The translations under genes were made by a program, and so were the position numbers. The notes below the pieces were generated by a model. It searched no databases, was not told where the DNA came from, and was given only the letters and a program-made list of their open reading frames with translations. A stretch of 64,000 bases of DNA from Paralithodes platypus (lineage: Eukaryota > Arthropoda > Malacostraca > Decapoda > Lithodidae), in contig CM064501.1 in assembly GCA_032716605.1 (NCBI GenBank), positions 19,882,687-19,946,686 on the forward strand, given 5' to 3'. This document shows positions 45,098-54,767 of the stretch, one piece after another; positions within the stretch are counted from its first letter, which is position 1, and each line of letters begins with the position of its first letter.

Positions 45098-48061
45098 TTT
45101 TTTTTTTTTTCTATGTGATTGAGGGAGGCAAAAGGCATAACTGCCTATAGCGAGTGCCTCCCCCATAGTTGAAAGAGTGACAGGGCCAAAATCAAGGGAC
45201 GTTCGAGCCAAAATGCCTGGACACACGGAGTTTGAAGCAATTTATGTCATAGGAAGAGGGAAAGACTGATTCTGGGAGAGAGTTCCAGAGCTCAGCTGTT
45301 GAGTAGAAGAAAGTTTGAGAGTAACGTTTCACTCTTGGGTTGGAGAGTTGCACAGAGTAGGGGTGGGATTGAGTTGCAAGACGGGTACCACGTGCCCTAC
45401 GTAAAGGAGGTGGTATGCACTGGGATAGCTCTGAGGAACACTGATTATTATAGTAGCAATAGAATAGCGAGAGAGATGCAACATTGCGGCGGAGAGAGAG
45501 AGATTGCAGAGAGTTGGTGAGTGGACGGGAGTTAATGATACGAAAGGCCTTCCTTTCAACTTTGTCTAGGAGAGCGGTGTGAGAGGAACCTCCCCACACA
45601 TGTGAACAATACTCAATACAAGGGCGCACTATGCCCCTGTACAGAGCAAGAAGCTGTGCAGGGGAAAAGAACCCCCTAAGGCGGTTGAGCACACCCAGCT
45701 TCTGGGAGGCTGCCTTAGCAAGACTGGTAATATGGTCCTTCCAAATGAGAGCAGAAGAAAAAGAGACACCAAGAATATTGAGAGAAGATGAAGGGTTGAT
45801 TTTTGTATTGTTGAAGAATAAGGGATAGTCCGCTGGGAGATCCTGACGGGTAGATAGATGGAGAAATTGGGTTTTGGAAGCATTAAAGTTAACAAGGTTT
45901 TCTCTGCCCCAATTGGAAATAGTATTTAGATCAGAATTTAAGAGTTCTATGGCTTCATTACGTTTGTCGTTGAGGGATTGCTGGCTGGGGCGTTCTGAAA
46001 AACTAATGGAGTAGTGTAAGGTTGAGTCGTCTGCGTATGAATGGATGGGAATTAAGGTACAGTTAAGGAGATCATTTATAAAAATTAGAAAGAGAATAGG
46101 AGATAGGACAGAGCCCTGAGGAACACTGGAGTTTATAGGGTGAGGAAGTGAACAATGGCCGTCCACAACCGCGGCTATGGAACGGCCGGAAAGGAAATTA
46201 GAGACAAAGGCACAGATGGAGGGATAGAAACTGAAGGAGGGTAGTTTAGAAATTAAAGATTTATGCCAGACTCTATCGAAGGCTTTTGATATGTCTAGTG
46301 CAATAGAAAAAGTCTCACCGAAGTCCCGAAAGGAGGATGACCAAGAGTTAGTAAGATATGAAAGAAGATCGCCAGTAGAGCGACCATTAAGGAAGCCATA
46401 CTGGCGATCTGAGAGCAGATTATGAGAAGAGAAATGCTTAAGAAATTTGGAAGCAAGAATAGTTTCAAAAACTTTAGAAAAACAAGAGATAAGATCAATT
46501 GGACGATAGTTGGAGGGTTGAGAGCGGTCACCCTTCTTTGGGACAGGTTGAATGTGAGCAAACTTCCAGCATGAAGGGAAGACGTTAGAGGATAGACAGA
46601 GACGAAAGAGTTTGCCTAGGCAGGGAGTCAACACGGAAGCACAGTTTTTGAGAACAACAGGAGGAACACCGTCCGGACCGTACGCCTTATTAGTGTTAAG
46701 CCCAGAGAGGGTAGAAAGTACATCTTTAGAAGAGATTAGGATATTAGGCATAAGTAAGAGAGAGGAGGGCGGAGAGGGAGGAATAGCACCGGAATCATCC
46801 AAGGTGGAGTTTCTAGCAAAAGTTTAAGCGAAGAGTTTAGCTTTGTCAGAGGAAGAAGTGATGGTTGTGCCATCAGAGTGGGAAAGTGGAGGGAAAGACG
46901 AGGAAGAGAAATTGTTGGAGAGGTTTTTGGCTAGATGCCAGAAAGCTTGGGAAGAGCTAGAGTTGGATAGTTCAGTGCATTTATTATTGATGAAAGAGTG
47001 TTTGGTAAGTCGAAGAACAGATTTGGCTTGATTCCGGGCAGAAACATATGAAGAATGAGAGTCTTGAGTTTTAAGGCGTCGGTACCGTTTGAATGCTTCC
47101 TCCTTATTGCGGACAGCAGTAGACCAGGCATGAGTAAATCAAGATTTTTTAGCATTAGTCTGAGAGAAAGAGAATGGAATGTATGCTTCCATGCCCGATA
47201 GGATTACCTCGGTAATGCGTTCAGCACTCTCCGAGGGTCCTCGGCCATGGAAGCAGAAATCATTCCATGGGAAATCAAAGAAGTACTGCCGAAGAGCCTC
47301 CCAGTCGGCAGCGCCAAAGTGCCACAAGCGCCGCCGGCTAGGAGGATCGGGTGGCTGTACTGGAGAGATAGGACAGGTGACAGAGATAAGTTTATGGTCG
47401 GAGGAGCCCAGAGGAGAGAAAAGATCGACAGTATAAGAAGAAGGGTTAGAAGTTAGAAACAAGTCAAGAATGTTGGGCCGATCTCCGATGCGATCCGGGA
47501 TACGGGGGGGTTGCTGAACTAACTGCTCTAGGTCATTTAGGATAGAAAAGACGTAGGCTTGTTCACCAGGTGGATCAGTAGTGTGAGAGGAGAGCCAATA
47601 GCGGTGGTGAACGTTGAAATTTCCTAAGATGGAGATTTCTGAGAAAGGAGAAATGGATAGAATGTGTTCCACTGTAGAGTTTAGATAGTCAAAGAATTTC
47701 GGAAAGTTGGTAGAGTTAGGGGAAAGATAGACAGCACAGAAATATTTAGTAAGAGAATGACAGGAAAGTTTGAGCCATAAAATTGATAATTCAGAGGAGT
47801 CGAAATCGGGAACACGAGAGCAAGTGAGTTTGTTGTGCACATATGCACAACATCTGCCTTTGGCTTTGAAACTTGGATAGACAAAGTAGGAGGATACAGA
47901 GAAGGGGTTGCTGGAAGTTGCTACAGACATCTGAGTTTCGGTGAGGAAGAGAAGATCAGGTTTGTAGGAGGAGAGATGGTGCTCAACAGAGTGAAAGTTA
48001 GAGGAAAGTCCGCGAATGTTGCAGAAATTAATAGAAAGAGTAACAGACCGAGGTCCAGGTA
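45098..48061 (-). mobile_element. J-family LINE copy J-g, best preserved copy
   Basis: Antisense insertion in RTE3. The 3' poly-A is the T-run at 45098-45110 and the 5' border is near 48061. It contains the 3' untranslated block and a long endonuclease plus reverse transcriptase frame interrupted by only two stop codons. It serves as reference for the other J copies. It has no insertion at the TTAA hot spot (46387-46390). A full-length J element may also have an ORF1, which is not present here. Confidence 0.93.
45192..47960 (-). pseudogene. J-g endonuclease-reverse transcriptase, two nonsense codons
   Basis: From 48050 leftwards: endonuclease ([48 protein letters not shown]), linker ([35 protein letters not shown]), then reverse transcriptase: AYGPDGVPPVVL, NYRPIDLIS, LLSDRQYGFLNGRSTGDLL, ALDISKAFDRVWH (motif A), SSVPQGSVLSPILF (motif B), HSYADDSTLHY (motif C), LNILGVSFSS (thumb), WGGSSHTALLDKVERKAFRI and the C-terminal FWNSLPE-like block (ELWNSLPESVFPSS). 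The open stretches are 47930-47139 and 46802-45192. Between them two stops, TGA near 47141 and TAA near 46827, each differ by one transition from the codon seen in other copies. Confidence 0.9.
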
Positions 48062-48175
48062 ATTGTGTGGGTTGTTAAATATATACAGTACATGGATGGA
48101 GTGATTAGAGAATGTATGGCGGGATCAATGGGTGTAGGAGCTAGGCTGGAATCGGAGAGAAGAGAGTGGAAGATT
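48062..48175 (+). mobile_element. RTE3, part 2
   Basis: Resumes after J-g with the MDGVIRECMAGSMGVGARLE region and stops at the TTAA of element M4. Confidence 0.9.
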
Positions 48176-48471
48176 TTAACCCCTTGGCGCACATAAGGAC
48201 GCCATGGCGTCCTGAGCTACTATTGCCCTGGCGCACGTATGTACACCATGGCGTCCTTAAGCCCTGCACGAAATTCGGTAAAACCACAAAAAAAACGCAA
48301 TAGCATCCATTTATGACTCAATATATCTGGTCTACTAGTCCATATGTGGGGGTATCTGGTAAAAATTCATATCTGGGTGAACAGGAACAATGAAAACCCG
48401 TTATCAGCCCCAGACCGTGTTTCACCTGTCCAGGGAAACTTTAAAAACTTATTCAGAACTGAGAGGGTTAA
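48176..48471. mobile_element. TTAA-flanked element M4
   Basis: 296 bp with TTAA at 48176-48179 and 48468-48471, inserted in RTE3 just before its catalytic box (RTE1 reads through here as KILTCLYADD). Left end TTAACCCCTTGGCGCACATA; right end inwards TTAACCCTCTCAGTTC. A subterminal unit, GGCGCAC...ACGCCATGGCGTCC, is repeated twice near the left end (48187-48260), including the palindrome CGCCATGGCG. Confidence 0.82.
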
Positions 48472-48618
48472 CATGCCTATATACGGACGATGCAGTCCTG
48501 TTAGCGGAAAATGAGAAAGTACTTCAGAGAGTGATCTCAAACTTCGACAGCATATGCGAAAAGAGGAAGTTAAAAGTCAATGTAAGGAAATTTAAAGCGT
48601 TTGAGAGCAAAATGCATG
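48472..48618 (+). mobile_element. RTE3, part 3 (catalytic box)
   Basis: Encodes TCLYTDDAVLLAENEKVLQR (the usual YADD is YTDD here) and CEKRKLKVNVRKFKAFESKM. It ends where a SINE has inserted. Confidence 0.88.
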
Positions 48619-48834
48619 AATGTTGGTGTAGTGACTAGCGTCTTGGACTTCCACCCAGAAGGCCCAGGATCGCATCCACGCTCGGCGCATTAAAGATTTT
48701 TCACAAGCACGGAGTCATTACCGTCCCTCGTGAGCAAGAGGATGGGGTAGTAGTACAGGACCCCAATGGAAATACGCCTAATCGGCCTTATTGGGCTATC
48801 CTTAGCTGGCTTAGCATGCTCTAGCTTTAAGAAC

Positions 48835-48872
<38 letters not shown>
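48619..48872 (+). mobile_element. tRNA-derived SINE with (ATT)n tail
   Basis: A-box-like TGGTGTAGTGACTAGCG, B-box-like GGATCGCATCC, a body including CCTAATCGGCCTTATTGGGC, and an (ATT)n tail at about 48834-48872. Inserted in RTE3. The head resembles a tRNA with extra bases; no intact cloverleaf. Confidence 0.75.
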
Positions 48873-48874
<2 letters not shown>

Positions 48875-49630
48875 ACATAGTCTAAGTCAAAATATTGAAT
48901 CAAGAAAGAACATGAGAAAAAGTGTAAAATAATAATGTGAAATGAAGTACTGGAAGAGGTTGAAAGTTTCAAGTATATGGGACCTGTAGGCCTACTATTC
49001 AAATATGGTAAGAAGGAAACTGAGATAAAAGAGAGAAACATGCAAGGGAAAAAGGTAATTGGAGAACTTGATTGTATTCTGAAAGGAAGAATGGTTAGCT
49101 AAGAAGTGAAAAAGTCACTGAGGAACAGTGCTGCTCCCAATATTCTCTTATGGAAGTGAGACATGGACAGCATGTGACTAAGACCTCTCCAAACTGAGAG
49201 CTGTGAAGATGAGCTCTTTTCAGAATGGCAGCTGGTGTGAATAGGCTAGATGGGCAAGTAATAGGGAAGTGTATGAGTCTTTTGGAATGGAAGAGCAAGC
49301 TATAGACATTGAATGTTGAGTGGTTGAGTGGATAATGAGAAGTACTTAAAGGTGGTATAATCATGTCCAAAGTATGGATGAGAACAGAATGCCAAGAAAG
49401 GTACATGCGAGTCAGGTGAGTGGAGCAACTAGTAGTGGAAGACCACTTATGCTATAAGAAATGAAAGTAGAGAAATATATTAAGGAAAACTTTCCCTTCT
49501 TTGGAAGGGGCAAAGTGGCACAGCCAAAGGAAGTATGACTTGACAAAGTAGCCTGGAGGTGTTTCTGTCATGGCCAACCTTTAGCAGGGGTTTCCCAGGG
49601 GGAAACAAGGCATTGGAGATGATGATGATG
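48873..49630 (+). mobile_element. RTE3, part 4 (thumb and GAT tail)
   Basis: Final part of RTE3: VESFKYMGPVGLLFKYGKKE region, YGSETWTA, RMDENRMPRKVH, then GATGATGATGATG at 49617-49630, the same tail type as RTE1. Multiple stops and frameshifts. Confidence 0.88.
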
Positions 49631-49717
49631 AACACACTGCTGTGTGTTTCAAATATGATGAAGTAAAATATTACAGTTACTGCCACATGACCAAAATTAA
49701 ACCATTGGTTGACTTAC

Positions 49718-49813
49718 ATCTGAGAGTAGTTGGTTGCTCTTGCCGGTATTGTGCCCCATGACCACATCAACGTTGCCATTGAGAGCCCGGCATGCCATCA
49801 CTGTGTCGCCACC
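49718..49813 (-). CDS. Exon: FRRS1-like, middle of DOMON domain
   Basis: Host exon of exactly 32 codons in phase 0 at both ends: GGDTVMACRALNGNVDVVMG then HNTGKSNQLLSD. This is the part of a DOMON domain where family members read MGxDxVxxC..., with a Cys and a surface loop before the GxSNxxL block. Acceptor GTTGTAG before 49813; donor GTAAGT at 49717-49712. It joins in frame to the exon at 22165-22321 (SD then STQGLS). It sits in the gap between an RTE tail (49630) and an RTE-X fragment (49890), so it is easily overlooked. Upstream exons (signal peptide, reeler domain, start of DOMON) are not recognisable to the right and probably lie beyond 64000. Confidence 0.82.
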
Positions 49814-49889
49814 CTACAACGTAAAAACACAGTGTAAATACAATGATACATTAAAGACTATGATCTACATGCGAGTAGGTCAATCTTTT

Positions 49890-50180
49890 TGTTCACCTTA
49901 TAGCAGCGTTCAATGCTGCTCGGTCTTTGGCATCCTTCTTAGTCAGTCCTTTGGCTGCGAGATCAGTTTGTACTACCTGATCCCAAACCTTTCTTGGTCT
50001 ACCTTTCCTTGCAACACCCTTCACATTCATAGACTTGCTTTTCTTAACCCAGTCATTCCCATCCATCCTTTCCACATGTCCATACCATGTACGCCTGCTC
50101 CTACACACCTCACTGATACTATAAATGCCTAAGTGCCCTCTGAGCTTAACACTGGAGGTTCTGTCCTTCATAACAGACAC
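49890..50180 (-). mobile_element. RTE-X LINE fragment, C-terminus
   Basis: Antisense 95-codon frame with LRGHLGIYSISEVCRSRRTW, YGHVERMDGNDWVKK and RPRKVWDQVVQTDLAAKGLT, ending AALNAAIR. Diverged relative of the copy at 39837-40286, only about 75 bp upstream of the FRRS1-like exon. Confidence 0.85.
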
Positions 50181-50291
50181 GCATAGTAAGTAATATTAGT
50201 GGATATAAGAATGTTCTCAATAAAATGTCTATGCATTATTACTTTAAACCGAAATTAAAATGCTGAGTATCCGGCTATTATTTCAAGTCGG

Positions 50292-50923
50292 ATAGGCCTT
50301 CCGGAAGTGTCTGCTAGGTAAATGCAATAGACCTTCTAGAAGACAGACCATTTTTTTTTTTTTTTTTTTTAAATACCGGTGAAATGGAAGCAATATGTGA
50401 TTAGGAGGTATGTCTGCTTACCACCAGCTCCAGCTATCTCCTAACATATGTTTTAACCTCCCTCACTCTCCTCCCCCCTTTCTCCCTCCACTTCACCACT
50501 CTTCAATTATCCTACTTTTCCCATCTTTATTTCCCCCTCTTTCATTCTCCCACCGATAATATGTCGAGTCATCACTCTCCCTCCCTCCCTCCACTTCCTG
50601 CCACCCTAAAACATGCGTGAGAAGCAGCCGTATGTGTCTAGTGTCTCGCGAGACCTTGGAGAGGGATGGTGTATGTCATACTTTCTGTCACATGCGTCAA
50701 CCCTCCCCTGTCACAAATATACGGCTTTTGACTGGATATTTGCTGTTTACACCTATTTTATTGTCTTCCATGTTCACATGTTCATTATACAAGTAAAATC
50801 TACACACATGGAGCAGTAATATTGCTTTATATGGTAGATATAACAAATTCTGTAAGAATCAAAGGTAATTAATTCGCTTGCACGGCACTTTCAAAAACAT
50901 AAATGGCGCATTCCTAGGGTTAA
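50292..50923. mobile_element. TTAA element M2, left end missing
   Basis: Right TTAA at 50920-50923. Body matches M2 (GATAGGCCTTCCGGAAG at the left, a C/T-rich tract, TTGTCTTCCATGTTCACATG, TTTATATGGTAGATATAACA). The left TTAA and about 25 bp are lost. The surrounding sequence (50261-50291 and 50924-51120) matches 62541-62735, which lacks the insertion and shows the empty site. Confidence 0.78.
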
Positions 50924-51130
50924 CCATTTTAAATAGGGCAGTAGGTCCTAGTTTTCTTAGGAGAACTAAGATTATAACAGAATACATGTGTACAGTTTAT
51001 AAGGTTTATTTACATAAGTTATAAGGTAAGTTTGGCAAACATTGTTTAGTGACTGGCATAATTATAGTTACAGAGATGTATAAAATTACATACAATATAT
51101 ATAGATAGAATAGAACTGGCAATATATACA
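50924..51130. repeat. Unclassified dispersed repeat, copy 1
   Basis: Together with 50261-50291 this matches 62541-62735 in the same direction, for example GTTTATAAGGTTTATTTACA against GTTTATAAGGTTAATTTACA, and AAACATTG...TAGTGACTGG against AAACATTGATAAGTGACTGG. Non-coding; possibly part of an LTR or an unknown SINE/MITE. Confidence 0.6.
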
Positions 51131-51209
51131 GACTATGATTTGTGTGGGGGAGGGGAGTTAGTGAAGTATTGGCTGTATAACGGGTTGTTGTTGGAGGCTT
51201 GTAAGGCGG

Positions 51210-51270
51210 ATGTTGTTGTTGCTGTTCCCCAGGCTGTCTGGCCGAGCAGCCCCAAGGTCCCAAGCAAAGC
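51210..51270 (-). mobile_element. CAA-tailed LINE, 3' end remnant (L-c)
   Basis: The reverse complement reads GGGGCTGCTCGGCCAGACAG, CCTGGGGAACAGCAACAACA, matching the L-a 3' end (GGGGCTGTTCGGCCAGGCAG, CTTAGGGAACAACAACAACA). Confidence 0.7.
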
Positions 51271-51710
51271 CAAGGCCCCACAAAATCCTCCCTGCTTACC
51301 ACAAATAAAGCCCAGGTGACCAAAGCCACTCCAAGGCGGGGAGCTGAGGAGGGTGCGGAAACGCCCGGGAAACCAAAGCCCTAGGCCCTGTGCCCCTCAG
51401 CAATTATGAAGGGAAAGTTGAGGAGCAAAGGAAAAATGTGATGCTTTGGCTCCCAATCTGCCAACCTCTAGGTTGGTAGTAGGGAGGTCAATCCACGGAA
51501 GAGACGCCGTCACTTGAGATCTAGAAAATATATAAGTAAAAGGAACAGTCAGATTAAGCTATGGGTATGGCAGAGAATGCTCAGCTCTCACTCTGATAGA
51601 CCAGCCCATTACCACTTGTACGATAATGAATTATAGTTATATCTTGGTCGCATTGACAGTCAACCTAACCTAGAAGGTAATAAATATATTCTGCACTTCC
51701 CCCTGTAACC
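51271..51710. other. Sequence between L-c and the inverted repeat
   Basis: Moderately GC-rich at first (AAACGCCCGGGAAACCAAAG); it may be upstream sequence of the L-c relative, but no coding match is visible. Confidence 0.4.
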
Positions 51711-52027
51711 GACCGAGAGTAAATAAGCTGAAGCCATCGTGGCCAATATAGCCGCCGTACAATCAAAGGAAAATTGGTCACGGGACGAAACCAACGCTTA
51801 TATTTTTTACCTCAAACAAGAACCACTGGTGTAAAATGTTCTAGTCCTCACCTATCGCAAGATAACAGCGAGTTCTGTCTCCTGATGTATATATAACCTA
51901 GGTTAGGCCATTTATTTGCGAAGATATGAGTATCCGAAAATGACAAAAATATCTTGAGACTCCCGATATTAACAGAACATAAAATAAGTACAGATGACTA
52001 AAAACCATCCTTAATCCAAATTAAATT
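51711..52027. repeat. 317-bp inverted repeat, left arm
   Basis: Reverse complement of 54410-54726 without gaps over 317 bp; I count two mismatches by eye (near 51797 and 51976). It does not resemble any element family here and carries no open frame. Confidence 0.9.
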
Positions 52028-52479
52028 TTCCTGTCATGAGACATCGTCCATATTGAGAGAATATCTACATTAGATTTTCCTACTGTAATAAGTCACAAGG
52101 AGTGTCAAACTATATTATAATGGTAATACATCAAGGCTACTTAACATTCACTACTAGATAAACCAACTTAACCAATACAATATTCATCCAGGAGACGGCC
52201 TCAAGTTCTAAATTCCAGTTCAGAATACCCTGGTAGGTTGAACTGTGTCAAAAACTAACATCTAACCACACAGTGAAGTACATAACATAACATAATACAG
52301 TATGTACATGGAGAAGCAATAAGGCATACTGTAAGGTACTGTACCTACACATGCCCTCTACATTCTAGTACTGTACTCTTATCATACATGTAAGCTACAA
52401 ACAAGGTCCGGGTAGCCAAGTGGTGAGCCGAGAGCTAAGTGCTTACCGAGAATGACTGTACTCTCGTTACAATCTCCTT
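52028..52479. other. Sequence between inverted repeat and CR1 fragment
   Basis: AT-rich, unrecognised. A tRNA-like stretch GTCCGGGTAGCCAAGTGGTG at 52408-52427 could be a SINE head or a CR1 3' end. Confidence 0.4.
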
Positions 52480-52786
52480 ATAAACACATTCATAGAAGTG
52501 CTAGTAACAATCTTTAGCAACGAGTTCCAGAAATCTCAAACCCTGTAACTGAAAAAGTACTTACGTAAGTTTAGCCTACAGTTTTGTTTCCTGATTTTAA
52601 TATTATGGCCCCTTTTCCTTTTGCCTTCCACTAACAAGAAGAACTTAACATTTCAAGTTTTAAACTACAGTATCTATAACAGAGTATATTTTAGATAAAT
52701 GGATCATACCTATTTTTAAGCATCTTCTTTCAAATGAGTACATTTTGAGCTCCTTCAGTCTATCCTTATATTCAAGGAAGGAACGA
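52480..52786 (-). mobile_element. CR1-like LINE fragment, C-terminal domain
   Basis: Reading leftwards: YKDRLKELKMYSFERRCLKI, then LVEGKRKRGHNIKIRKQNCR, LNLRKYFFSYRV, DFWNSLLKIVTSTSMNVF. This is the C-terminal block of CR1/L2-type LINEs, with stops. J-h begins directly at 52787, so J-h probably inserted in this element. Confidence 0.75.
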
Positions 52787-54066
52787 TTTTTGTTCTTCTA
52801 TGTGGATGCGGGAGGCAAAAGGCAAGGCTACCTGTGACGAGTGCCTCCCCCAGAGTTGAAAGAGTGTAAGGGCCCAAATCAAGGAATGTTCGAGCCAAAA
52901 TGTCTGGACACACAGAGTTTGAAGCAATTTAAGTCATAGGATGAGGGAAAGATGGATTCAGGGAGAGAGTTCCAGAGCTCAGCTGTTGAATAGAATAAAG
53001 ATTCGGAGTATCGTTTCACTCTTGAGTTGGAGAGTTGCAGAGAAGTAGGGGTGGAATTGTGTTGTAAGACGGGTGCTACGTACCCTATGTAGAGGTGGTA
53101 TACAATGAGAGAGCTCTGAGGAACACTGATTATTGTAGTAGCGATAGAATAGCGAGAGAGATGCAACATTGCGGCGAAGAGAGAGAGATTGTAGAGAGTC
53201 GGTGAGTGGACGGGAGTTAATGATACGAAAGGCTTTCCTTTCTACTTTGTCTAGAAGTGCTGTGTGAGAGGATCCTCCCCACACATGTGAACAATACACA
53301 ATAGACGCACTGTGCCCCTGTACAGAGCAAGAAGCTGTGCAGGGGAAAAGAACCCCTTGATGCGGTTGAGCACACCCAACTTCTGGGAGGCTGCCTTAGC
53401 AAAAGTGGTCATATGGTCCTTCCAAGAGAGAGCAGAAGAAAAAGAAACACAGAGAATACTGAGAGAAGATGAAGGGTTGATTTGTGTATTGTTGAAGTAT
53501 ATGGGATAGTCCTCTGTGAGTTCACGACGGGTAGATAGATAGAAAAACTGCGTTTTGAAAGCATTAAAGGCAACAAGGTTTTCTCTACCTCAATTGGAAA
53601 TGGTAGTTAGATCAGAAGATAAGTGTTGTATGGCTTCATTATGTTTGATTTTGAGTAATTTCTTGCTGGGGCGTTCTGGAAAACTAATTGACTAGTGTAA
53701 GGTAGAGTTGTCTGCATATGAATGGATAGGGCTGGAGGTACAGTTAAGATAATTTATGAAAATTAGAAAGATAATTGGAGATAGGAGAGAACCCTGAGGA
53801 ACACCGTAGTTAATAGGATGAGCAAGTGAACGATAGCCGTCTACAACCGCAGCTATGGAACGGCCTAAAGAGGAAATTAGAGACAAAGGCACAGATAGAG
53901 GGATAGAAACCGAAGGAGGGTAGTTTAGAAGTTAGAGATTTGTGTCAGACTCAATTGAAGGCCTTCGATATGTCTAGCACAATAAAAAAAGGTCTCACCA
54001 AAGTCCCGAAAGGAAGATGACCAGGAGTTAGTAAGATATGAAAGAAGATCTCCAGTAGAGCGACCC
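52787..54066 (-). mobile_element. J-family LINE copy J-h
   Basis: Antisense J copy with its 3' T-run near 52787 and the 3' untranslated block. It has the C-terminal domain, thumb and palm up to SWSSSFRDFG-type sequence near 54000-54060. It ends exactly at the TTAA hot spot (54067-54070), where an M2 element is inserted. The J part upstream of the hot spot does not reappear on the far side. Stops and frameshifts throughout. Confidence 0.9.
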
Positions 54067-54402
54067 TTAACCCGGGAACTGCGGGAAGACTCTTAAGAGT
54101 TCCCCCGGCGGACTGCGGGAAGACTCTTAAGAGTCTGAGAAAAAAAAAAATCAACTTTAAACATCGAAAAAAAAAAAAATAAATAAAAAAAAAAAAATTG
54201 CCCCTGGGCCATTCAAAATATCACTCCTCTACCTCCCCTCCTTCCCCACTTTCCTCCCCTCCTTCAGTTATCACCTATTTCCCTGTTATTCCCTTATTCT
54301 GAGGTATATTTTCGTGCTAACATTAGTGAGTTGCAAGCAGGGCATTGTCAATACTGTTAGCAAGCCAGTGCAAGAGAGAGAGAGAGAGTATCGATCGACT
54401 GT
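54067..54402. mobile_element. TTAA element M2 in J-h, right part missing
   Basis: Starts TTAACCCGGGAACTGCGGGA with ACTCTTAAGAGT palindromes, A-runs, the C/T-rich tract and TATCGATCGACTG at 54391-54402, almost identical to 2920-3330. It is cut off at 54402 just before the right arm of the 317-bp inverted repeat. Its orientation relative to J is opposite to that in J-a. Confidence 0.8.
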
Positions 54403-54409
54403 TTAATTT

Positions 54410-54726
54410 AATTTAATTTGGATTAAGGATGGTTTTTAGTCATCTGTACTTATTTTATGTTATGTTAATATCGGGAGTCTCAAGATATTTTTGTCATTTT
54501 CGGATACTCATATCTTCGCAAATAAATGGCCTAACCTAGGTTATATATACATCAGGAGACAGAACTCGCTGTTATCTTGCGATAGGTGAGGACTAGAACA
54601 TTTTACACCAGTGGTTCTTGTTTGAGGTAAAAAATATAAGTGTTGGTTTCGTCCCGTGACCAATTTTCCTTTGATTGTACGGCGGCTATATTGGCCACGA
54701 TGGCTTCAGCTTATTTACTCTCGGTC
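54410..54726. repeat. 317-bp inverted repeat, right arm
   Basis: Reverse complement of 51711-52027. It starts at a junction with the truncated M2 and ends TACTCTCGGTC just before an AT-rich ATTGATTAT repeat and an RTE LINE. Confidence 0.9.
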
Positions 54727-54767
54727 AACTATTGATTATTGATTATGGATTATAATTGATTATTATT

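Noticed and set aside
47179..47436. An open frame on the strand opposite the J-g endonuclease, similar to frames at 23088 and 35030
   Set aside because: It recurs in every J copy as the antisense of the conserved endonuclease/linker and has no independent family resemblance.
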